DNA of 64,000 nucleotides from JAEINY01 sp942490535 (GCA_942490535.1 CALNXQ010000005.1:1178001-1242000); one strand, 5' to 3'; counted from the first letter of the stretch, positions 26,452 through 35,788 are shown. The notes: generated from the letters alone by a model not told the origin. A program made the numbers and translations.

Positions 26452-27378
26452 ATGGAGCAAAAAGAAGGATTGGTCATTAAGTCAACAGGTAGTCGATATA
26501 CGGTATTGCTAGCTGATAATACACGTGTCATTTGCCGCATACGTGGTAAATTAAGATTAGATGGCATAAAAAGTACCAATCCGGTATCTGTTGGGGATCG
26601 TGTATTCTTTGACACGGAGGGGGAAGAAGGAGTTATTTATGAAATTCAGGAACGAAAGAATTATGTGATTCGTCGGTCGTCGAACTTGTCTAAAGAGTCG
26701 CACATATTAGCCGCTAATGTGGATCAGGCGGTATTAATCGTAACCATTAATTATCCCATTACTACTCGGGTTTTTGTCGATCGTTTTATTGCTGCATCAG
26801 AAGCTTATCGTATTCCCGTCAAGTTGGTGTTTAATAAGTTAGATCGTTATGATAGAAAACATCAGCTGATTTTAGAAGAGTGGCGTGAATTGTATGAAGG
26901 CATTGGCTACCAAACATTGGCTGTGTCAGCAAAAAAGCAGGATGATCTGGAGGAAGTGAAAGCTCTCTTAAAGGATAGAGTTAGTGTTTTAAGTGGTCAT
27001 TCGGGAGTTGGTAAATCCACGTTAGTCAATCGAATTGAACCAGGACTCAATTTAAAAACGGCTGAAATATCAGATGCCCATCATACCGGTAAGCATACAA
27101 CTACCTTTGCGGAGATGCATCCCTTGAGTTTTGGAGGCTACATTATTGATACGCCAGGTATTCGCGGTTTTGGCTTGGTGCACATAGAGAAAGAAGAATT
27201 ATACCATTTCTTTACTGAAATTTTTAAAGCAGCCGGAGATTGTAAGTTTCACAACTGTAGTCATAGCAATGAGCCGGGGTGTATGGTGAAACAGGCTGTT
27301 GAAGAAGGTCGAATTGCCTGGAGCAGATATGAAAGCTATTTAAGTATTTTGCAAAATAGCAACGAAAAGTACCGGTGA
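26452..27378 (+). CDS. rsgA: Ribosome small subunit-dependent GTPase A
   Basis: This is a 308-residue circularly permuted GTPase that helps mature the 30S subunit. It has an N-terminal OB fold (RYTVLLADNTRVICRIRGK), then G4 (VFNKLDR), then G1 GHSGVGKST at 182-190, and G3 (DTPG in IIDTPGIRGFG). A C-terminal zinc knuckle is formed by C264, C269, H271 and C277. The order G4-G1-G3 marks the permuted YjeQ/RsgA family. A TATTTTTG -7 box at 26430-26437 predicts a leader of only about 10 nt. Confidence 0.95.
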   Translation: MEQKEGLVIKSTGSRYTVLLADNTRVICRIRGKLRLDGIKSTNPVSVGDRVFFDTEGEEGVIYEIQERKNYVIRRSSNLSKESHILAANVDQAVLIVTINYPITTRVFVDRFIAASEAYRIPVKLVFNKLDRYDRKHQLILEEWRELYEGIGYQTLAVSAKKQDDLEEVKALLKDRVSVLSGHSGVGKSTLVNRIEPGLNLKTAEISDAHHTGKHTTTFAEMHPLSFGGYIIDTPGIRGFGLVHIEKEELYHFFTEIFKAAGDCKFHNCSHSNEPGCMVKQAVEEGRIAWSRYESYLSILQNSNEKYR

Positions 27379-27490
27379 TTTCGGAAAAAATATAACCAAA
27401 ATCTTTTTTGAACGTATTGTTAAACTATGTTTTGGAATTCTAAGATAAGTAAAAGTTAATATGCTCATATTTAAGTAGATGTGAAGACTG

Positions 27491-30295
27491 ATGAAGAAGG
27501 CCTTGATAATAGTCGTTATAAGTATTGTTTCTTTAGTATTGTCTAATATCTACTACTACACAGACACCTATCGATGGCAAATTAACACCCAAAAGGATGT
27601 ATTACATAAACAATCTAGGATTGCTCATGATCAACTGAGGCAATACTTTAAGAAGACTCAAACAAATATTCTTCTACTGCTTTCCAGTAATGAGTTGGAT
27701 GATTTATTTGTTAATAAAGGGCATTCCATTGAAGTTCAGAAACGCTTAGAGTTGCTTTTTGCCAGGTATCGTGAGCATCTGAATGTGTTGAAAGTATATG
27801 ACAATGAAGGCAATTTTTTTGGTTTAAGACGCGGGCAAGGGAAAACCCTCATTTCTTCGTTTGGGAATACAGAGCCATTGGATTATTTCAGTCCTAAGAT
27901 TTACATCAATCCACAAGGAAGTCGAATTAATTATGTTCAGCCGTTATACAATGACTATCAGTTGTATGGATATGTTGAATTTGACATGTCTTTACCGTCA
28001 TTTTTTAATTCGGTTTTTTATAATTTTAATCTGGAAGGATTTCATTTTCAATGGGTGATGAAGCCTAATGGAAGTGTGGTGTACAATACTTTGAGTGAGG
28101 AAACATTCTATCCGGATGTGAAATATGTAGGACAAGAACTTAAGCGGAAAAGTTGGTTTTCAAGAATACATACCATTCACATCAATAGCGAATTTGTTAA
28201 AGTATTGACTGTTTTCAGAAAGTTGGAGTTTCATGGAAGCGATTATTATCTGGCCTTTTCATTGCCTGTTCACGTTATTACGGCTTCCATCGCACGGAAT
28301 GCGTTTTTAGTTGGCATGATCTCGTTATTTGTGATTTTGTTGATAGTCGCTACATATAGCTGGTATATAAAACGTAAAAATGAAGAGGAACGGCGATTGA
28401 AATTATCGGAAGAGGCCTTGCGGAAAGTGCTCTATTATTTGCCTGTAGGAGTCGTTTTAATTGATAAGTCAAACTGTATCCGACAAGTTAATAAGGCAGC
28501 CTTACAGTTGTTTGCCTATGATGATGAAGATCAATTGCTCGGTCGGTCGGCGACGGATCAGATTTTGTTTGAGAATAAAATACGCTTAGAAAAGACGACC
28601 TATTCGGCATCATCCAATAAATATGTACTTACCAATCGAAAAAACGAAGAGTCGGTCATATTACATGAGCAGATTCCGTTTTTCTTATTAAGGGAGCGTT
28701 ATACCATCCAGGTCTTTGTGGAAGTTACTTCGTTGGAGGCAGAGCGAAAAAGTGAGGAGATGGCCAATAAAGCAAAATCTACTTTTATAGCCAATATAAG
28801 TCATGAGCTTCGTACCCCATTAAATGGCATCATTGGCATGACCGATATTTTGATGACCTCAGAAATGGCTCATCACGATAAAGAATTGCTCTCGGTAGTG
28901 AAGCGCTCCGCTGACACTTTGTTGGTTTTGATTAATGATATTTTGGATTTCTCAAAAATGGAAGCTGGCCGAATGGAGATTGAGACCATTCCATTTAATT
29001 TGAAAAAGGAAGTTGAAGATACCATTCAAGCCTTTTTGAGGCGTGCTCAAAAGAAACATTTAAGTTTGACCTGGTCGTGTTCGGTGGCTTTGCCTGAAAA
29101 TTACCTGGGCGATCCCATTCGCATTCGTCAAGTATTTAACAATGTGTTATCCAATGCTATTAAGTTTACTGAAAAAGGGAAAGTGCATCTGGCCATCAAA
29201 GAAGTCATGGCCATTAATGGGTCGCCGGCGCTTTCATTCTCAGTGAAGGATACGGGCATTGGTATTCGAAAAGAAAAGATCAAAGCCATTTTTAATTCTT
29301 TTTCTCAGGAAGATGAAAGTACCACCCGTAAATATGGAGGCACCGGGTTGGGTGTGACAATCTCAAAGCAGTTAGTAAATCTGTTGGGAGGTGAAATATG
29401 GGTGAATAGTCCTTCCGGCTTATCCGATGATCCCGATTATCCGGGAGCTGAGTTTGTATTTACATTGCCATTCCGATCCCAAACGCATCAAAAGAATTAT
29501 AATTTCAATCACATCACCTCCATGAGTAAGCTACGGGCGATTGTGATTACAGATGAACCTTTGCAAGTCCGGACCATGTTAAAAAATTTGGGATCACTTC
29601 GAATTGACTTCAAAGTGTTGCCGCCTTCCAATGAAACCATTGATATCATGCGGACGGATAATAAACACCACATGGTTATCATTGACCATCGTCCTGATTT
29701 TAGCGGGTTGGAGTTCCTGCAATTGCTCTACAATCATAAATTGCATAAGCGATTGCCCATGTTGTTGCAAAGTTCCGATTTTGAATCGTCCAACATGGCT
29801 TTGGCCAAAAAATTAGGAGCTGACGCTTATTTAAGGAAGCCGGTAAAAGTATCTGTTCTGAAGGATTTTATTTTGAAATATTTTGACGGCATTGACCGGA
29901 AAGAGTTACTGGCAACAGCCATTCCCTTTGAGCGGGAGTTAAAGGTTTTAGTGGCTGAAGATAATTTGTTAAATCAGCGGGTAGCACAGAATCTGTTTCG
30001 TAAAATTGGTTACGAGATTGATTTGGTTAACAACGGGGCTGAAGCCGTTCAAAAGGCACAGGAAAATCAATATGACATTGTGTTTATGGATGTGTTGATG
30101 CCCGAGATGGACGGTTTGGAAGCTGTTCAGAAATTGAAAAAGAAAGGAAATAACTGTCCGGTCATCGCTTTAACAGCTAGTATTGATGATGCAGAGAAAA
30201 CCCGTGTCATGGATGCCGGGATGGATGATTTCATAACAAAACCTACACGTCTGGAGGATTTATCCCGGATGTTAACCAAATGGTGCTTGAAATAA
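27491..30295 (+). CDS. Membrane-bound hybrid sensor histidine kinase with two receiver domains
   Basis: This is a 934-residue kinase. An N-terminal TM segment (ALIIVVISIVSLVLSNIYY) and a second one near residue 280 (FLVGMISLFVILLIVATY) enclose a periplasmic double-Cache-like sensor domain. A PAS domain follows, then HisKA with phospho-acceptor H438 in ISHELRTPLN, HATPase (DTGIGIRKEK, GGTGLGVTISKQL) and two receivers. The last receiver has the canonical acceptor D867 (FMDVLMPEMDG). The first has D732 but a divergent sequence (VIIDHRPDFSG), so it may be degenerate. No cognate regulator is adjacent; a second kinase gene lies downstream. Confidence 0.93.
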   Translation: MKKALIIVVISIVSLVLSNIYYYTDTYRWQINTQKDVLHKQSRIAHDQLRQYFKKTQTNILLLLSSNELDDLFVNKGHSIEVQKRLELLFARYREHLNVLKVYDNEGNFFGLRRGQGKTLISSFGNTEPLDYFSPKIYINPQGSRINYVQPLYNDYQLYGYVEFDMSLPSFFNSVFYNFNLEGFHFQWVMKPNGSVVYNTLSEETFYPDVKYVGQELKRKSWFSRIHTIHINSEFVKVLTVFRKLEFHGSDYYLAFSLPVHVITASIARNAFLVGMISLFVILLIVATYSWYIKRKNEEERRLKLSEEALRKVLYYLPVGVVLIDKSNCIRQVNKAALQLFAYDDEDQLLGRSATDQILFENKIRLEKTTYSASSNKYVLTNRKNEESVILHEQIPFFLLRERYTIQVFVEVTSLEAERKSEEMANKAKSTFIANISHELRTPLNGIIGMTDILMTSEMAHHDKELLSVVKRSADTLLVLINDILDFSKMEAGRMEIETIPFNLKKEVEDTIQAFLRRAQKKHLSLTWSCSVALPENYLGDPIRIRQVFNNVLSNAIKFTEKGKVHLAIKEVMAINGSPALSFSVKDTGIGIRKEKIKAIFNSFSQEDESTTRKYGGTGLGVTISKQLVNLLGGEIWVNSPSGLSDDPDYPGAEFVFTLPFRSQTHQKNYNFNHITSMSKLRAIVITDEPLQVRTMLKNLGSLRIDFKVLPPSNETIDIMRTDNKHHMVIIDHRPDFSGLEFLQLLYNHKLHKRLPMLLQSSDFESSNMALAKKLGADAYLRKPVKVSVLKDFILKYFDGIDRKELLATAIPFERELKVLVAEDNLLNQRVAQNLFRKIGYEIDLVNNGAEAVQKAQENQYDIVFMDVLMPEMDGLEAVQKLKKKGNNCPVIALTASIDDAEKTRVMDAGMDDFITKPTRLEDLSRMLTKWCLK

Positions 30296-30373
30296 AAAGG
30301 TTCATGCAAGCATGTAACCCAAGATGGCAATCTAATTTGTCAGCGTAATAAATCACTGAGGCCTGCGTTTAAA

Positions 30374-30413
30374 ATTATGTCTTGATCAGAAGATCCAACT
30401 GGCAAGACATAAT
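30374..30413 (+). other. Perfect 11-bp inverted repeat before the small kinase gene
   Basis: ATTATGTCTTG (30374-30384) and CAAGACATAAT (30403-30413) pair perfectly around an 18-nt loop, 30 bp upstream of the kinase ATG. It lacks a strong T run. It could be a weak terminator for the preceding hybrid kinase, a 5' UTR structure, or a binding site. Confidence 0.5.
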
Positions 30414-30442
30414 AGTTTGTTTCATGCCTTAGTATAGTTTTC

Positions 30443-31606
30443 ATGTCGATGAGTTTTTATACCCATAAGAAAATCTGGAAGTTTTTGCTTTTAATCGGGG
30501 CTTTTGCCATCGGGACATTTACGTTGCTTTATACCCACCGATTAACTTCTGAGCTGAAAAAAGAGGAGCAAAAAAGAGCTGAATTGTGGGCTGAAGCGAC
30601 CCGGCAGCTCACGGATATGGATGATGGGGATGCCTCCATCAAATTAATTTTCGAGGTTATCAGAAATAATACGACTATACCGGTCATCTTGGTGGACGAT
30701 AAGGACGTTATTCTTCATTATCGGAATATTAAAATTCCCGACCAAGGCGCGGAATTAATGTTAAAAGCAGAGTTGAATCGCATGCGTGAAAGTAAAGCTC
30801 CGTTTGTGGTTGATCTGGGGAATAACGAAAAGCAATACCTCTATTACGAAGATTCCTTATTAATTAAAAAATTAGGCTGGTTTCCCATCATTCAGCTATT
30901 AATCGTCGCGTTTTTCATATCCATTGCTTACCTTGCCTTTAGTGGGGCCCGTAAGGCCGAACAAGATCAGGTTTGGGTGGGAATGTCCAAGGAAACAGCC
31001 CATCAATTAGGAACACCAACGTCTTCTATTTTGGGGTGGATTGATGTATTAAAGATGAAAGAGAGTGATTTAGAGATCGCTGAAGAGCTGGAGAAAGATG
31101 TGAAGCGCCTGCAGGTGATCACCGATCGGTTTTCTAAAATCGGATCTAAGCCGGAACTGAAATGGCAACCTGTGGAACCAATCATTCAGGATATATTGAA
31201 TTATCTGGATCGTCGAACCTCGGCAGATATTACCTTTAAAACTACTAGTCAGGACGGGGGGCAGACAAAGGCCAAAGTCAATCTGGTATTGTTTCAATGG
31301 GTGATTGAAAATTTGTGCAAGAATGCCGTGGATGCCATCAAAGATAAAGGAGAAGTGAGCATCTCTTTGGCAAGTGAAGCACAAAAAGTAATTATTGATG
31401 TGATGGATACCGGTAAGGGGATTTCGCGAAATAATTTTAAAACCGTTTTTCAACCGGGTTACACCACCAAACGAAGAGGTTGGGGCTTAGGCCTGTCACT
31501 GGTGAAGCGAATTGTTGAAGGCTATCACGGTGGAAAGATATTTGTGAAGGAGAGCGAATCGGGGAAGGGAACTACGTTTCGAATTATTCTGCCTGGTGTT
31601 CAGTGA
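30443..31606 (+). CDS. Membrane-bound sensor histidine kinase
   Basis: A 387-residue kinase has two TM segments (about 12-32 and 145-165) flanking a short periplasmic region with no recognisable sensor domain. It has an H-box with H187 in KETAHQLGTPTSS, a variant DHp motif in which the usual HELRTP is replaced by HQLGTP, and a HATPase with NLCKNAVDAI, DTGKGI and RRGWGLGLSLVKRI. Phosphorylation partners are not encoded nearby. Confidence 0.9.
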   Translation: MSMSFYTHKKIWKFLLLIGAFAIGTFTLLYTHRLTSELKKEEQKRAELWAEATRQLTDMDDGDASIKLIFEVIRNNTTIPVILVDDKDVILHYRNIKIPDQGAELMLKAELNRMRESKAPFVVDLGNNEKQYLYYEDSLLIKKLGWFPIIQLLIVAFFISIAYLAFSGARKAEQDQVWVGMSKETAHQLGTPTSSILGWIDVLKMKESDLEIAEELEKDVKRLQVITDRFSKIGSKPELKWQPVEPIIQDILNYLDRRTSADITFKTTSQDGGQTKAKVNLVLFQWVIENLCKNAVDAIKDKGEVSISLASEAQKVIIDVMDTGKGISRNNFKTVFQPGYTTKRRGWGLGLSLVKRIVEGYHGGKIFVKESESGKGTTFRIILPGVQ

Positions 31607-31704
31607 CAAGCGGGTTCTTTTTTGAGGATGATTAAAAAAAAGTGGTTTTCTTTCATTGCCACTATTTATTTTTATACTTTTGCACAGTTTTTACAGAGGG
31701 AAAA

Positions 31705-32253
31705 GTGGATAAACTAAAGGACTATGGAATCCCATTTAAGGGATTAGGCGAAGGCAAGCATCTGTTTAGATTTGAAATAGGCGCGCCTTTCTTCGAATTA
31801 TTCGAGGAGTCGTTAGTGAAGAGTGGAGATGTTGAAGCAGTTGTAGAATTGGAGAAGAGTTCAGCTCTTTTGACCATTCGTTTTAACATCAGTGGGGTCG
31901 TGGAGAGTGTGTGTGACCGCTGTTTAGATACGCTTGAATTGCCTGTTGAAAGCAACAGTCGCATGTATGTCAAGTTTGGAGAAGAATATGATGAGCCCTC
32001 AGAAGAGTTGATTGTCCTTCCTCATGATGCACATGACATTAATGTGGCCCAATTACTTTATGAGTTCATTTGCGTGAGTTTGCCCATTGGGCATGTACAC
32101 CCGGATGATGAAGACGGAAATCCAACTTGCGATCCGGAAATGCTGGATAAACTTGACCAATATTTGGTGGAGGACCAGCACGAAGAAGAGCAGGAAGATG
32201 ATATCGACCCTCGTTGGGAGGCGTTGAGAAATATAGTAGATAATAACAAGTAA
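31705..32253 (+). CDS. DUF177 (YceD-like) protein, rpmF-linked
   Basis: This acidic 182-residue protein is the usual upstream partner of rpmF. It contains CDRCLDTLELPVE (the conserved Cys pair region of DUF177) and an ending rich in acidic residues with DPRWEALRNI. In other bacteria and in chloroplasts, DUF177 proteins are linked to 23S rRNA maturation. The start is taken as the GTG at 31705 (VDKLKDYGIPFKGLG), because upstream residues of the longer frame are unlike the family and cover the promoter box TACTTTTG at 31675-31682. rpmF starts 13 bp after its stop. Confidence 0.85.
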   Translation: MDKLKDYGIPFKGLGEGKHLFRFEIGAPFFELFEESLVKSGDVEAVVELEKSSALLTIRFNISGVVESVCDRCLDTLELPVESNSRMYVKFGEEYDEPSEELIVLPHDAHDINVAQLLYEFICVSLPIGHVHPDDEDGNPTCDPEMLDKLDQYLVEDQHEEEQEDDIDPRWEALRNIVDNNK

Positions 32254-32266
32254 AATAGGTTGAAAA

Positions 32267-32452
32267 ATGGCACATCCTAAACGAAAGATCTCGAAAACGA
32301 GAAGAGACAAGAGAAGAACTCACTACAAGGCAGTAATTCCTGCACTTGGTGTATGTTCAAACTGTGGCGCTACTGTTAAGTTGCACACTGTATGCGGAGA
32401 GTGCGGTTATTACCGTGGAAAATTAGCTGTTGAAAAAGAAGTAACAGCTTAA
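32267..32452 (+). CDS. rpmF: 50S ribosomal protein L32
   Basis: This 61-residue protein starts MAHPKRKISKTRRDKRRTHYKA and contains the zinc-binding pairs CSNCG and CGECGYY, as in zinc-type L32. It is co-transcribed with the DUF177 gene and followed by a strong terminator. In many bacteria plsX and fabH follow rpmF; here fabH follows, with its own promoter, and plsX is absent from the block. Confidence 0.97.
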   Translation: MAHPKRKISKTRRDKRRTHYKAVIPALGVCSNCGATVKLHTVCGECGYYRGKLAVEKEVTA

Positions 32453-32473
32453 TTTATTGAATTCGCGTTCAAT

Positions 32474-32510
32474 AAAATTTGCCTCCAGGAAACTGGGGGC
32501 AAATTTTATT
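32474..32510 (+). terminator. Terminator after rpmF
   Basis: A 15-bp stem (AAAATTTGCCTCCAG / CTGGGGGCAAATTTT) with a GAAA tetraloop precedes TATTTTG. The tetraloop and length make it very stable. Confidence 0.88.
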
Positions 32511-32544
32511 TTGGGCCTATTGAAGATGAATGGACTAAAGTAAA

Positions 32545-32575
32545 TTTGTATACTTTTAACGAATTCTTACTTTTG
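32545..32575 (+). promoter_or_regulatory. Complete Bacteroidota-type promoter for fabH
   Basis: TTTG at 32545-32548, a 19-bp spacer, and TACTTTTG at 32568-32575 match the -33/-7 consensus (TTTG-N19-TAnnTTTG) exactly. Transcription should start near 32582. That leaves about 180 nt of leader before the fabH ATG, containing two short open frames (12 and about 22 codons). Confidence 0.75.
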
Positions 32576-32759
32576 TAGCTGCCCCAAAAAAAATGACATC
32601 AATAATTCCGGATCAGGCCAAGGGGTAATGCCCGCATTTTGCAGGGCCTGTGGTTGGGGATCCGGTGAAAACAATAGTGGTATGAATCTCTGATTTGTTC
32701 TTCTGCGTTGATCAAAGAAGAGTAGAGACCATGTGACTTTTGATAATAAAGAAATACTC

Positions 32760-33758
32760 ATGAAAAAAACCAATGCAGTGATAACAGCGGTTGGCGGGTA
32801 TGTGCCCGACTATATCATGACCAACCAGGAGCTTAGCAAAATGGTTGATACCACCGATGAGTGGATCATGACCCGCGTAGGCATAAAAGAACGTCACATT
32901 CTGAAAGGTGAAGGCAAAGGGACTTCCGATATGGGAGTGGAAGCCATTAAAGAGATTTTCGCCAAAACCGGTATCACGCCGGATGAAATTGACATGGTGA
33001 TTTGCGCCACTGTAACACCTGATCATCAGTTCCCGGCCACTGCCAATATCATTGCCGATAAGGCGGGAATTAAAAATGCCCATGGATTTGATTTGAACGG
33101 TGCTTGTTCCGGCTTTTTGTATGCTTTGGATACGGCATCGCGTTTCATTGAATCGGGTGCCAAGAAAAAAATCATCGTTGTAGGGGCTGATAAAATGTCT
33201 TCTATTGTCGATTATACCGATCGTACTACCTGTGTGTTGTTTGGTGATGCCGGTGCTGCTGTACTGCTGGAACCTACCGAGGAGGAAGTGGGTATCAAAG
33301 ATCGCATTCTGCAAAGTGACGGATCCGGCCGGGTGCATCTGCACATGAAAGCAGGCGGCTCTGTTCATCCGTCAAGCCACGAAACCATCGATAAGCGCAT
33401 GCATTACATCTATCAGGAAGGACAGCATGTATTTAAACACGCAGTATCCCGTATGGCCGATGTTTCAGTGGAGATCATGGAGCGCAACAATCTGAAGGCT
33501 GATGATTTGGCCTGGTTGGTGCCTCATCAAGCGAACCTTCGTATCATCGGTGCCACTGCCGATCGCATGAACCTGGATAAAAACAAGGTGATGGTGAATA
33601 TTGAGCGCTACGGTAATACTACGGCGGCTACCATTCCATTGTGTTTGTGGGAGTGGGAGAAGCAATTGAAAAAAGGAGATAACATCATTTTAGCTGCATT
33701 TGGCGCCGGATTTACCTGGGGAGCCATCTACCTGAAATGGGGTTATGACGGAAAGTAG
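32760..33758 (+). CDS. fabH: 3-oxoacyl-ACP synthase III
   Basis: This 332-residue condensing enzyme starts type II fatty acid synthesis by joining an acyl-CoA primer with malonyl-ACP. The catalytic Cys116 lies in NGACSGFLYALDTA; the His in LVPHQANLRI and the Asn in RYGNTTAATIP complete the triad. The start at MKKTNAVITAVGGYVPD (32760) gives the normal FabH length; a GTG at 32733 is upstream of the family N-terminus. It is transcribed from its own promoter downstream of rpmF and ends before a terminator. Confidence 0.96.
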   Translation: MKKTNAVITAVGGYVPDYIMTNQELSKMVDTTDEWIMTRVGIKERHILKGEGKGTSDMGVEAIKEIFAKTGITPDEIDMVICATVTPDHQFPATANIIADKAGIKNAHGFDLNGACSGFLYALDTASRFIESGAKKKIIVVGADKMSSIVDYTDRTTCVLFGDAGAAVLLEPTEEEVGIKDRILQSDGSGRVHLHMKAGGSVHPSSHETIDKRMHYIYQEGQHVFKHAVSRMADVSVEIMERNNLKADDLAWLVPHQANLRIIGATADRMNLDKNKVMVNIERYGNTTAATIPLCLWEWEKQLKKGDNIILAAFGAGFTWGAIYLKWGYDGK

Positions 33759-33782
33759 GAAGAGAATTCATCATATATAAAT

Positions 33783-33809
33783 AAAAAGGAGGCCTAAGCC
33801 TCCTTTTTT
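33783..33809. terminator. Bidirectional terminator after fabH
   Basis: AAAAGGAGGC / GCCTCCTTTT stem with CTAA loop, T6 on the plus side and A5 on the other. It lies between fabH and the convergent DUF4268 gene. Confidence 0.93.
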
Positions 33810-33810
33810 G

Positions 33811-34284
33811 TTATAGTCCCAATTCATCATGTTCTAAAAAGTCTTTCACCTCCAGGAAGGCTTTTTCCATCCGCAACATCTGGTCAATAAGAAAATGCAT
33901 CACCTCGGGCCAGCACGCTTGCTGGTACATGTCGCAGGGTATCTCATTGTAAACGCGGCAAACTTCCTTGTCATTGGAACCGGCGCGTGTGTAGAGATAA
34001 TCCCATTTTAAGGGCATCCCGTATTCATTTTCAAAAATGGTTTTACACGACTCCAGCTTTTCATACAAGTATAAGCGCCGGTCTTCATTGCGGTGGTTAA
34101 TTTCCAGGGCCACAATGGCCCGTTGGCGATCCACATCAAACCGCAGGTCTAACCCTTTGATGCCGGTTTGATCAAAGATCCAGTTTTTCTTATGCCCCTT
34201 TTGACCGGGTAATCGCTTGGTCCGATTTTCAAGTTTTTGCCAAAACAGTTGTCGTATTTCTTTTGCTTCTTCCTTTGAGAACAT
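33811..34284 (-). CDS. DUF4268 domain protein
   Basis: A 157-residue soluble protein has EIRQLFWQKLENRTKR, the family block WIFDQTGIKGLDLRFDVDRQRAIVALEI and RLYLYEKLESCKTIFE. DUF4268 domains are related in shape to restriction-endonuclease-like folds, but activity of stand-alone members is not established. It lies 15 bp after a small membrane-protein gene on the same strand. Confidence 0.78.
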   Translation of the reverse strand: MFSKEEAKEIRQLFWQKLENRTKRLPGQKGHKKNWIFDQTGIKGLDLRFDVDRQRAIVALEINHRNEDRRLYLYEKLESCKTIFENEYGMPLKWDYLYTRAGSNDKEVCRVYNEIPCDMYQQACWPEVMHFLIDQMLRMEKAFLEVKDFLEHDELGL

Positions 34285-34299
34285 GATGTGCTATTTCGT

Positions 34300-34476
34300 T
34301 TACTCGGCGTCCGATTGATTTTTTCCGGCGTATTTTACTACTAAAAATAACAGATAGGCGGCACCCAGCCCAATCATTAAAATACTTACTACTTCCATTA
34401 ACCGGGAGGTGCCGTGTATCATTCCAAAACCGGTGATGATCATTAAAATGGCGATGACTGCGAGAAATTGCTTCAT
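34300..34476 (-). CDS. Small two-TM membrane protein
   Basis: An open frame of 58 codons starts MKQFLAVIAILMIITGFGM and ends KYAGKNQSDAE. It has two hydrophobic segments (residues about 3-20 and 28-48) joined by HGTSRLMEVVS. It sits 15 bp upstream of the DUF4268 gene in the same direction, so both are likely one transcript. No function is recognised. It is a credible gene because of the continuous membrane topology and the snug spacing. Confidence 0.6.
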   Translation of the reverse strand: MKQFLAVIAILMIITGFGMIHGTSRLMEVVSILMIGLGAAYLLFLVVKYAGKNQSDAE

Positions 34477-34534
34477 GAAATTATGTTTTTACTTTTCACA
34501 ACAGTAATCGTACCAATTCGGTTTAGGCTATCCG

Positions 34535-35788
34535 TTAAAAAGTATAACGCAAGCTGGTGATGAAGCGATTGTTGGTTACCGAGAACAGGTTCGTCGGTTT
34601 ACCTTTGCTGTCATATGTGGCCAAATCATTGCCTGCACCATCCCGTTTGCCGCCATAAGCAGCTACGGTATGTAACCACTCTACGCCAAACCAGATTTTT
34701 GGTGTGGCATATACTTTTACCCGTGGTGAAATGGCAAATACGTGACCGATATCAGCACCTAAACTATAGGCCGGAATGATTTCAGCTTCCTCAGAAGCGC
34801 CCAGGTTTTGGCTGTATCCGAACATAAAACCGGGTTGTACTTTTTTACTGTTGGTATGTATGTCGGTCCATACCGAAACGGATTTCAAGGCCACATAGTC
34901 GGCCATATCCAGTGGGTTGTCCGATTTGGCTTTGCGTGCCACGCCTCCCATCATCACCAGGTTAGTCATGTTGCCACCATACAAGCCTTCGGTTTTAAAG
35001 GTAAATTTGCTGAATTGCTTTTTAAAGGAGGCCGACATGTGGAAACTCTCCACTTGAGAAGTCGTTTTATACCCCTGGTCAGTCAGGTTTGGCTTCAGTG
35101 TTTTATAACCTACTGTGAAGGCTGCAAAGAGGCCTGATTCCGTTTTGTATTTAATCTGAGCATCTACTTCGGGAACCAATGAGTTTTCCATGGCATCACC
35201 CATACCAGCATCTGCAAAATCATTTTGAGATAACAGATAAGCCACCACTTCCAGCTGATTGCTGAGTTTATAGCCCAAGCGCACTTGTGGTGTTCTATTC
35301 AGTGGATGATAAGGAGAGCCGGCGTTTAAGTTCACCGTTGACGGGAAGTTTTCAGTCAGAAAAACGGGATGCCAGGTTTGACCGGCCAATAGACTTGTCT
35401 TTTCCCAGTTTAAGCGGATAAAGGCATGGCGAATGCGAAAGTTTAAATCACGCGTCCCTGATTTACCTAAAAAGTCACCTTCCAGCATGGCGAAACTTTT
35501 TGCCCCGAATACTTCCGGTCCGGACACATGCAAGCCAAAACGACTAAAGGCCGCATCAATATCAAAACGGCCATGGTCGTTGATGTCTTCACCGTTTTTA
35601 TCATATTGAGGTCTTTTCGGCCACAGGTAGATGTTGCCGTTTCGGGGGATAACGCTCTGACGGGTATCGTAGTAGGCATTTACACCCACAAATCCATGTA
35701 ATTCAATTTTAAATGCTTTTTCTTGTTCCTGACCCATTACCATAGAGGTCAAGAGAAGGAGAACAAACGTGTTCAGAAGTTTTCTCAT
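34535..35788 (-). CDS. Outer-membrane porin-like beta-barrel protein
   Basis: A 417-residue exported protein has a signal peptide (MRKLLNTFVLLLLTSMVMGQ) and a barrel with ELHGFVGVNAYYDTRQSV, AMLEGDFLG, RIRHAFIRLNWEKTSLLAGQTWHPVF and a terminal strand NRFITSLRYTF. It resembles trimeric-porin-like proteins of Bacteroidota with a GRFDIDAAFSRFGL plug-like loop. The ATG at 35788 is chosen because it opens on the signal peptide; a longer frame from 35965 crosses a palindromic operator. The substrate is unknown. Confidence 0.75.
   Translation of the reverse strand: MRKLLNTFVLLLLTSMVMGQEQEKAFKIELHGFVGVNAYYDTRQSVIPRNGNIYLWPKRPQYDKNGEDINDHGRFDIDAAFSRFGLHVSGPEVFGAKSFAMLEGDFLGKSGTRDLNFRIRHAFIRLNWEKTSLLAGQTWHPVFLTENFPSTVNLNAGSPYHPLNRTPQVRLGYKLSNQLEVVAYLLSQNDFADAGMGDAMENSLVPEVDAQIKYKTESGLFAAFTVGYKTLKPNLTDQGYKTTSQVESFHMSASFKKQFSKFTFKTEGLYGGNMTNLVMMGGVARKAKSDNPLDMADYVALKSVSVWTDIHTNSKKVQPGFMFGYSQNLGASEEAEIIPAYSLGADIGHVFAISPRVKVYATPKIWFGVEWLHTVAAYGGKRDGAGNDLATYDSKGKPTNLFSVTNNRFITSLRYTF

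Noticed and set aside
32567..32773. 68-codon minus-strand frame divergent from fabH
   Set aside because: It lies over the perfect fabH promoter and leader and resembles no known family.
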